A stretch of DNA of 64,000 bases. Origin: Perognathus longimembris pacificus (lineage: Eukaryota > Chordata > Mammalia > Rodentia > Heteromyidae). The stretch is taken from assembly GCF_023159225.1 (NCBI RefSeq), contig NC_063188.1, forward strand, positions 15,459,086-15,523,085. The letters run 5' to 3'. Below the pieces are notes generated by a model, which did not search any database, was not told the DNA's origin, and saw only the letters and a list, made by a program, of their open reading frames with translations. Shown here piece by piece: positions 57,216-64,000 of the stretch. The translations under genes were made by a program, and so were the position numbers. Within the stretch, counting starts at the first letter, position 1. The number at the start of each line of letters is the position of its first letter.

Positions 57216-57779
57216 GCCGGGGTAAGGTTGCGGGCTTAAAGGAGGTGTCCAAGCTTTTTAACCTCTCTCTCCCTTACTGGCAAGCCACTTTACCTGTTAG
57301 AACAGCTTTTCATCATCAAATTGGAATTTCTTTTGACATTATTTGATTTTGTAACCCACCTCCACACAGTAGGTTCCCTCACTCCCCTCTTTTTCCTATG
57401 CAGCATCTTGGGGTTGCTTTATCCTACTTTCCTTGGGGGTTGGCTTGGGCTTAGTCACCAGCCCCAGGGGATTTGCTCTTCTCCCACCTCCAGAGTCATT
57501 AATCCTGAGAGGCTCTATAATAACTGTCTAAAGTTACCAAAAATAATGGAGGGCTTCCTTTAAGGAAGTAGGTGGGAATAGCTAAAGCCTTTACATTTAG
57601 ACGACATTGTAAATTATTCTATGGTTACTACTCATAGGAATGCTAGCATAGGTAATAACAACAAATAACATTACTGCAATAGCAATCAGAAATCCTATCA
57701 ACAGGCCATGTTGTAGATGTCTTTTAGATGCCCTATGTTATGTAATTCTCACCAATCAAATAAATGCCGTGAGCAAAGG

Positions 57780-57900
57780 CAATTACGCACCTCTTTCTGT
57801 GACTCAGGTTTCTCATCTGTAAAATGGGGATCATTTTAATGCCCACTCCCCAGAGGCATTAAAAATTAACACATTTATAAGGATAGTGCCAGGAAGTGCC
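57780..57900 (+). mobile_element. MIR 3' fragment
   Basis: GGTTTCTCATCTGTAAAATG, GGGATCATTTTAATGCCCAC and GGATAGTGCCAGGAAGTGCC. Confidence 0.8.
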
Positions 57901-57941
57901 ATATTAATGTTTGCTACCCTGATGCCTCATGCAATCAGCTG

Positions 57942-57942
57942 C

Positions 57943-57975
<33 letters not shown>

Positions 57976-58227
57976 CATTACTACTAATACTATCACCACC
58001 AGTCCTGGGGATTGAAACCAGGGTCTGGGAGATGTCCCTGAGCTCCTTTTGCTCAAGGCTAGCATTCTATCACCTTGAGCCACAGCGCCACTTCTAGGTT
58101 TTTCCATGTAGTTTATTGGAGATAAGAGTCTCATGGTGTTTCCTGAATGATCTGGCTTTGAACCATGATCCTCAGATGTCACCCTCCTGAGTAGCTAGAC
58201 TTATAGTCCTGAGCCACTGATTCCCAT
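57942..58227 (-). mobile_element. B1-headed composite SINE with (TTA)n tail
   Basis: A (TTA)n tract at 57943-57974 in the tail position, then CCAGTCCTGGGGATTGAAAC, AGTTTATTGGAGATAAGAGT and CTGAGTAGCTAGACTTATAG. Same tail chemistry as the IDL-Geo copy at 5120. Confidence 0.87.
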
Positions 58228-58592
58228 TTTAGACACTGAGCACACATCTTAAAATTGATGTTCAAGCAGAAGTATTCCAGGGTGATGAAGCCTAAACTAT
58301 TGTTTATCTCTATTTGTATGGGCCTATAAACTGAAGGACAGAGCAGTTAACTTATCAATGATCCTATCACTATTTTAATCAGTGAGCTGACCAATCTTCA
58401 TGTAGGCAGGAGGCTTGTGACTCTACTGTGATTGCTTTTTGTGCAGCAAAGCTTCCCAGGTCTCCAGGATTTCATGATCTATTTAGTTTCAAGCAGCCTG
58501 TCCTATCCTGGGTACTCAATCAACATTTGCTCATGGACCAACAGACCTACTACATCAGCTCACCATCACCTATTTCCTGTATAAAGAAGGTC

Positions 58593-58830
58593 AAATAAGC
58601 CAGATGGGGATGGCTCACCCCTGAAATCCTAGCTACTCAGGACACCAAAATCTGAGCATTGTGATTCAAAGCCAGCTGGAGCAGAACAGTCTGTGCAACT
58701 CTTACCTTCAATGAACCACCAGAAAACTAGAAGTGGAGCTGTGGCTCAAAGTAGAGCTCTAGTTTTGAGTGAAAATCCTCAAAGACAGTGCCCAGGACCT
58801 GAGTTCAAGCCCCGTGACTGACAAAAACAA
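58593..58830 (+). mobile_element. B1-headed composite SINE
   Basis: GGGGATGGCTCACCCCTGAA, CTTACCTTCAATGAACCACC, GTGGAGCTGTGGCTCAAAGT, GTTCAAGCCCCGTGACTG. Confidence 0.87.
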
Positions 58831-60569
58831 AGGCCATATAAAGGAACTCTGAAATCAGCTCAGAAAAATCAAGCTGGAATTATAATGTGTCAACCTAGTC
58901 AACTGCCTAACCAATGTTGCCTGTCTCTTTGCCAAGGATTTATTAGGGCCTTGCTTTTGTTTAAACTGAGTTTCCTCTGCTCTTTACATCCTCAGGTGTG
59001 TTGACTTGAGGAATAACTTGAAAGAAAAATAAAGAATGTGCTTGAGTTTTTTTTATGGCCCTAGACCAGTCTGAGCAGTAGGCCAAGTGTGGTTTGGGGT
59101 ACTGTTTGGCCCGCTCCTCTTGGAGAGTCCCTCATCTTCTGATGTCACCTGCCTGTCAGGATGCCTTGGCAGCTTTCCCACTCATGTCCCTACTGCCTCT
59201 TTTTTCCCCCATCCCCAACACTGGAAGGAGGAGGGAAACAAAGTCAATGCCTTGAAGTGCTGGGGGAGGAGACTGGAGAAGTAACTCTAGAGCCAGGTGG
59301 GTGGCAGCTAGGTGTGGACTTAAATCTGCACTCTTGGGAAGAGTTACAGTTAGTTGGGGCTTTGCTACCCCTTCCATCTCTCATCATACTGCAGTCCAGT
59401 ATGTGGTGCTTGTTGTCTGGGTGCTTGCTTAGGAGTCCTGGCTCCTTACTCTGTCATCCGAGTTCTTTTGTTATAGAGCAGGATTCCTCTGAATGCTATG
59501 GGCATTTCTCCCTTTCTTCTTGGCGGACAGTGACCCTGTATTTGCATCATTGTTGGACCTGTCACAAAAACAAATACATTGTATTCTTAAGAGCTTAGCT
59601 TTAACTTGTGCTGGACTACAATGAAGTTGTCAACTGCAATACAAAGTGACTGAGTTGAGTCCAATATCTTGGGGATCACAAGGCTATGGACTCGGGGTGG
59701 GGTGGGAGGTGGGTAAAACCATCTGGGAGGTGGCAGAATTGGCCCAGTCATTTCCTAAAAGGGCCTAAAGCTTGCCAGCCCAGTATCAGAGAGCAGTGCT
59801 AGCCCTTGCTTCCTGATACTTGGTGCCACTCAATGGTTTTGTGCCAGACTGTCAGAATTGGAAAAGCCTTCAGTTGGACCAGTTCTACTGTGGAGAGAGC
59901 CACCCCTCAGAGTTAACATGCACCCTCGGAAGACAGCAGATTTGGCCAAAGGTACTTGGCCCAGGCACTCCTGGAAAGATCCACTTTTAAGGCTGCAAGG
60001 CTTGAGAACAATGAAAGGTGACAAGTGGGGGGGGGGCACTTCTCTGTGGGTTGTGGAACTCCCTGATGTTTATAGCTTGTCTGTTTCTAAACACAGCTGT
60101 TATGCACAGGCTACAATTATTCCCCCCTACCACCACCACAGAATCTTATTGCAATCCCCTTCACTTTATTCCCTCTCTTCCTCTTTCCCCATTTCCTCCT
60201 TGTCCTCTTGGCCCAAGGTGTGGGGCCAGAATGGGGACTCTGTCTGGGTGAGCTGACCCCAGGCCCTGGAAGTATTTAGGCATGGCGCCTTACCACTAAT
60301 CGCAGGGCTTAGCTGTCTTAAACAAGAGGTCCTTTGTCCTCTGAGATTCTTTCTGTGATGACGAAATTCACCTTTCAACAGTCTCAAACGAAGACAAAGG
60401 TTCTCCAGAACTTCACATTCAGAACATTTTAAGTGATTGAAAGAGCTCTGCTACCAAGTTACCATCAATTATTGCCTTTAAAACTATGACCGATGTCCCA
60501 GGAATTTCCACTCATCTTATTTCATATGGCCATTACTTAATAGGTTTGTAACATGAGATGATGAGGCTC
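58831..60569. other. unique intronic DNA, GC-richer
   Basis: Open frames of up to 145 codons (59161-59598 and 59858-60256, +) run through this somewhat GC-rich stretch. Fewer AT-rich stop codons explain their length. No domain or splice frame that continues FRMD7 is seen. Confidence 0.5.
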
Positions 60570-60790
60570 CTTCATTCATTCTTCACTCACTTTAACAAGT
60601 TCTTAGGGGACTGCACTGCTTCCTTGCCCTGTGCTGGCTCTAAGGCCACAGGGAGAAACTGGAGATAGGAGCTCATAGGCCAGTAGAAGAGTCAGAAATG
60701 TAGACAGGTGCTTACATTATGGAGTATGTAAGTATGGTGTGTGTAAGTACACAGTATGGAACATTCACATAATAGCAGTCAGGGTAATTT
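60570..60790 (-). mobile_element. L2 3' end, antisense
   Basis: TCCTTCATTCATTCTTCACT, TTGCCCTGTGCTGGCTCTAA and GAAACTGGAGATAGGAGCTC follow the L2 3'-end complement. Confidence 0.6.
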
Positions 60791-60833
60791 TTACTGGCAA
60801 AGTAAGAAGGAGGAAGGCACTTAACCCAAACTG

Positions 60834-60835
<2 letters not shown>

Positions 60836-60877
<42 letters not shown>
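60836..60877. repeat. (GT)n microsatellite
   Basis: About 20 uninterrupted GT units. Confidence 0.97.
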
Positions 60878-60879
<2 letters not shown>

Positions 60880-61179
60880 GGGAAGGGATGGTCACATCTG
60901 ATGTTCAGAAGGAGGCCATCTTTTAACAGAGCTCTAAATGACCACTGCTAATTCTTTTGGCATGCACTGGGGATCTGGAGGTGAAGATGGAGTTGACGTT
61001 TGGCCCACAGAAAGGGAGAAGTAGGAATGGATCTGTGGATGATCTCAGTCTGATTGGACCTTAAAACTGAGGGGAGAGTGAGCTGAGAGAGTGCACGCAG
61101 CAGTATACACATTGTTAATGTCCTTCTGTACATGATACATATAGAAATTGTATTTCATCATTTAAAAATAAACAATTAT

Positions 61180-61268
61180 AAGCGGACTACTAGCAGCTCA
61201 TGCCTATAATCATAGCTACTCAGGAGGTTGAGATTTGAGAATCAAGGTTTGAAGAAAGCTAGGGCAAG
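61180..61268 (+). mobile_element. composite-head monomer without right half
   Basis: AGCAGCTCATGCCTATAATC and GCTACTCAGGAGGTTGAGAT, then A-rich sequence. The linker and Geo half do not reappear after the neighbouring insertion, so this is a truncated or monomeric copy. Confidence 0.7.
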
Positions 61269-61285
61269 AAAGTCCCCAGTATTGG

Positions 61286-61534
61286 CCAGGCACTGGTGGC
61301 TCACACCTGTAGTTGTAGCTACTCAGGAGGCTGAGATCTGAGGATCGCAGTTCAAAGCCAGCCTGTGCAGGAAATGGCATCAGAATCTTATCTCTAATTA
61401 ACCACCAGAAAACTGGAAGTGGTGCTGTGGCTCAAGTGGTATAGCACTAGCCTTGAGCTGAATAGCTCAGGGACAGTGCCCAGGCCCAGAGTTCAAGCCC
61501 CATGACTGACAAAAATAGTAAAATAAAAACAAAC
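61286..61534 (+). mobile_element. B1-headed composite SINE, well preserved
   Basis: GGCACTGGTGGCTCACACCT, TTATCTCTAATTAACCACCA, GTGGTGCTGTGGCTCAAGTG, TTCAAGCCCCATGACTGAC and A-rich tail. 17-bp duplication with one mismatch at 61269-61285 and 61535-61551. Confidence 0.92.
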
Positions 61535-61644
61535 AAAGTCCCCAGTACTGGAATTACTACTACTAATGATAATAACAACTAGTCTATTTAAACCAGTTTT
61601 TCATTTCTTACATAAGCAATTAAAATAGAAACTTCCATTGGAAA

Positions 61645-62059
61645 TGGCAGAGCCATGTGGGTAACTCACGCATGTAATCCTAAATATGGAGGCTGAGATC
61701 TGAGGATTGCAGTTTCAAGCCAGTCTAGACAAGAAAGTCAGTGAGACTCTTTTTTTTTTTCTTTCAAATTTTTATTATCAAACTGATGTACAGAGAGGTT
61801 ACAGTTTCATACGTTAGGCATTGGATACATTACTTCTACTGTTTGTTACCTCGTCCCTCATACCTCCCCTTCTTCCTCCCCCTTTTCCTTTCCCCCCATG
61901 AGGTATTAAGTTCACTTACACCAAACATCAGTGAGACTCTTATCCTCCATTAATCATCAAAGAGCCAGAAGTGAAGTTTTGGTTCAAGCAGTAGAGTTCT
62001 AGCCTTGAGCAGAGAAGTTGATGCACAACTCCCAGACCTTGAGTTCAAGCCCCAGGACC

Positions 62060-62060
<1 letters not shown>
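61645..62060 (+). mobile_element. B1-headed composite SINE split by L1
   Basis: Head ACTCACGCATGTAATCCTAA to AGTCAGTGAGACTCTT, then an L1 3' end, then TCAGTGAGACTCTTATCCTC, ATTAATCATCAAAGAGCC and the right half. Followed by (CA)n at 62061-62100. Confidence 0.88.
61752..61927 (-). mobile_element. L1 3' end, antisense, nested
   Basis: Poly(T), then ATTTTTATTATCAAACTGAT, GTACAGAGAGGTTACAGTTT and a C/T-rich stretch. Perfect 14-bp duplication TCAGTGAGACTCTT at 61738-61751 and 61928-61941 inside the linker of the host SINE. Confidence 0.9.

Positions 62061-62100
<40 letters not shown>
62061..62100. repeat. (CA)n microsatellite in SINE tail
   Basis: Twenty AC units directly after the right half's CCCAGGACCA. 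Confidence 0.96.
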
Positions 62101-62102
<2 letters not shown>

Positions 62103-62234
62103 CATAGCCAGAGCTTTCAGGATACTTACAGCCCCCTTAGTGCTGGGCAGAGGTTCCAAGAACATGCCTTTAATCATCAATTACATTGCCCGGTAGCCCA
62201 CAATCACCACTCAGTGCCTTTCTGACCTAAACAG

Positions 62235-62440
62235 TACTGGCAATAGCTAATGTGTCTATAGGATATGTATTCCATGCCAGGTACTTATTTAAGCATTTTA
62301 CTGTATCAGCTCAGTGAATCCTCAATAAAGTAGGTATTCTCAACACTTCTCTTAGTTGAGCAACTTGGAAAAGAGGTGAAATCATTTGCTCAAAGTCACA
62401 GATGGAGAACTGGTAAAAGCAGGACTTAAATGGAGTATTT
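62235..62440 (-). mobile_element. MIR element
   Basis: TTCCATGCCAGGTACTTATT, TCAGTGAATCCTCAATAAAG, TTTGCTCAAAGTCACAGATG: complement of a MIR. Confidence 0.78.
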
Positions 62441-62630
62441 GATCACATTAGCTATCATTTAGTGGTCAGTAGTTGGTGGGGAAAATAGAGTTTGGGAAGC
62501 AGGACCTCCATAAGTTGGTGGGGAGCACATATACGGCAGATGGATAAAGAGAATGGTTCAGAGAAATAGACAAGGTTAGAAAGGCTGGTGGCATCTGAGC
62601 ATTAGATAAGTCCAAAAAGAAAGGTATTTT

Positions 62631-62805
62631 AGGGCCAGGAGTTTGGCTTAGTGGTAGAGTGCTTGCCTAGCATGCGCAAAGCCCTGGGTTTGGTTCCTCA
62701 GTACCACATACACAGAAAAACCCAGAGGTGGAGCTGTGGCTCAACTAGTAGAGTGCTAGCCTTGAGCAAAAGAAGCTTAAGGACAGTGCCCAAGGACTGG
62801 CAAAA
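62631..62805 (+). mobile_element. IDL-Geo SINE lacking the right B box
   Basis: ID half (GGAGTTTGGCTTAGTGGTAG, GGGTTTGGTTCCTCAGTACC) and Geo half, but the right half jumps from AGTGCCC to AAGGACTGGC, losing the CTGAGTTCAAGCCCC segment. 11-bp duplication AAAGGTATTTT at 62620-62630 and 62806-62816. Confidence 0.9.
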
Positions 62806-62879
62806 AAAGGTATTTTCTGTTAGAGCAATGAGTGTGATTGAGTCCAAAAGAACATAGTGAATTCTGTTCATTCTACCAA

Positions 62880-62970
62880 GCAAGCTATATCTGTTGAATA
62901 GTTCTTGCTTCATCTAAAGCAAAATAGATGCTCAATAAATATCTGTTGAAGGAATGAGAGAATGGATATT
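62880..62970 (+). mobile_element. possible L2 3'-terminal fragment
   Basis: GATGCTCAATAAATATCTGT followed by TGAAGGAATGAGAGAATGG resembles the L2 terminus. Confidence 0.5.
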
Positions 62971-63170
62971 ATTCTTGCTCTCAGGTCCTCAAATGAGAAA
63001 CCTGACCGAATAATAGTGTGCTAATAATATCAGGAAGTAAAAGATCTTAAAGCAGGAGGGATGTGACATAAGCATTTCGTGTATTAGTGTAAGCATGTTC
63101 CCTCTGGACCAGCCATGCACACATGTGTGCTCACATTCAGCCTTCACTGACTGCTCAAAATGGGGTTGTC

Positions 63171-63382
63171 GGGCTGGGGATATGGCCTAGTGGCAAGAGT
63201 GCTTGCCTTGTATACATGAAGCTCTGGGTTCAATTCCCCAGCACCACATATATAGAAAACGGCCAGAAGGGGCGCTGTGGCTCAGTGGCAGAGTGCTAGC
63301 CTTGAGCAAAAGGAAGCCAGGGACAGTGCTCAGGCCCTGAGTCCAAGGCCCAGGACTGGCCAAAAAAAAAAAAAAAAAACAA
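63171..63382 (+). mobile_element. IDL-Geo SINE, young reference copy
   Basis: GGGCTGGGGATATGGCCTAG to GGCCCAGGACTGGCC and a near-pure A19 tail. Perfect 17-bp duplication CTCAAAATGGGGTTGTC at 63154-63170 and 63383-63399. Long clean tail, and the body lacks only one base in GTGGCTCA-GTGG. Confidence 0.95.
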
Positions 63383-63399
63383 CTCAAAATGGGGTTGTC

Positions 63400-64000
63400 T
63401 GAAATGAGAAATGTTCTGCCTTGGGCTCTCTCAGAGAAGCACAAAGGAGAAGTCATCTCGACTCCTCACAAGCTACAAAGGCTCTCACAGGTATTCTGTC
63501 AGTGCCACATGAATGGGTTTGCTCCTTTCCGTGTTTACAGGACAGTGGATTAGAGCCTCCTAAATTGGGAAGAGCAAATGTCAAATCTGACATTCAGAAA
63601 GAGAGAAATATCTTGGGTTTGAGGTTATAAATAGCAATGAGTCAGCATCACAAGATCCCTTTGCACAAATAATTCCACCGAAGCAGTTAAAGGAGAAAGG
63701 TATTAAAAAAAGCTTTCATTGCGAAGATCCAACTAATTTTAAGACACACATGGGAATATACCATGTTTGCCACCGAAGACTGTGAATAATTTATAAATCC
63801 CATTCATACCCACTTTCTAGGCTCCTACAATTCTACACTTTGCTCTTTCTTTCTAATATATCGGGCTTTTCGATGTAAAAGGCAATAACTAAATTAAACA
63901 TGTTCTGACTTGGCTGTGCTTGGACCCCAATAACAAGGCTACCATATTGAAATAATCTGAAGGATGGAAGAGAGCAGAGAGAGAATACCTAACCTTTATA
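63400..64000. other. unique intronic DNA to window end
   Basis: No repeat or exon recognised. ATGAGTCAGCA at about 63638-63648 is a consensus AP-1/MARE-like site, though one such match is expected by chance. Confidence 0.45.

Larger units (their letters stand above)
50880..64000 (+). other. FRMD7: FRMD7 intron 1 (5' part, runs off the window)
   Basis: Begins with the GTAAGT donor after codon 19. I searched by eye for exon 2, which should encode the SSGKALFNLSC / EKEYFGLEF region of the F1 lobe, and did not find it, so the intron is at least 13 kb. Contents are listed separately. The first 1.8 kb is free of recognisable repeats, as is common near a first exon. Confidence 0.75.

Noticed and set aside
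59161..59598. 145-codon + frame in FRMD7 intron 1
   Set aside because: No domain, no acceptor/donor pair in frame, competing frames on both strands; length is explained by local GC content.
63638..63648. AP-1/MARE-like ATGAGTCAGCA
   Set aside because: One short motif in 64 kb has little weight without conservation or accessibility data.
50880..64000. FRMD7 exon 2
   Set aside because: Looked for codons of the SSGKALFNLSC / EKEYFGLEF region; none found, so exon 2 is placed beyond the window.

Overview
This is mammalian nuclear DNA from a rodent, and it is gene-poor. The diagnostic sign is a dimeric SINE with an ID-like (tRNA-Ala related) left half and a distinctive right half. It occurs about 20 times, and many copies keep intact target-site duplications. 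It matches what I know of the IDL-Geo family, which is restricted to Geomyoidea (kangaroo rats, pocket mice, pocket gophers). The species call is an inference. B1-type elements, young and old L1, L2, MIR and MLT1 LTR remnants fill most of the rest. I see no bacterial, plasmid or CRISPR features.

Only one protein-coding exon is secure. At 50823-50879 on the + strand an ATG opens 19 codons reading MLHLKVQFLDDSQKIFVVD, followed at once by a GTAAGT splice donor. This is coding exon 1 of FRMD7, the X-linked FERM-domain gene mutated in human infantile nystagmus. The rest of the window to 64000 is then FRMD7 intron 1; I did not find exon 2. In mammals RAP2C lies upstream of FRMD7 on the same strand, so the repeat-free, AT-rich, conserved-looking block at 81-2974 is a candidate RAP2C 3' UTR. 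That call rests on gene order, not on sequence recognition.

Layout: 1-2974 SINE remnant plus candidate 3' UTR. 2991-4466 is a 5'-truncated antisense L1, bounded by a near-perfect 16-bp duplication and itself hit by two SINEs. 4.8-31.5 kb is repeat-dense intergenic DNA with SINEs, antisense L1M remnants, microsatellites, one MLT1 LTR and an L2 copy of about 1.1 kb. 31.8-34.0 kb is largely unique. 34-50.2 kb is again repeat-rich (L1, MIR, two MLT1 LTRs, many SINEs). 50.2-52.7 kb around FRMD7 exon 1 is nearly free of recognisable repeats. 52.7-64 kb is intronic with SINEs, MIR, L2 and microsatellites.

No exotic new system was found. The points most worth following are: a second, very abundant composite SINE in which a 7SL/B1-like head is joined to the same right half as IDL-Geo; a 59-bp L1 insertion with a perfect 16-bp duplication that reveals the L1 3' end of this lineage; a 208-codon open frame antisense in FRMD7 intron 1; and a minus-strand segment carrying a match to the 5' end of U1 snRNA and a poly(A)-like tail.
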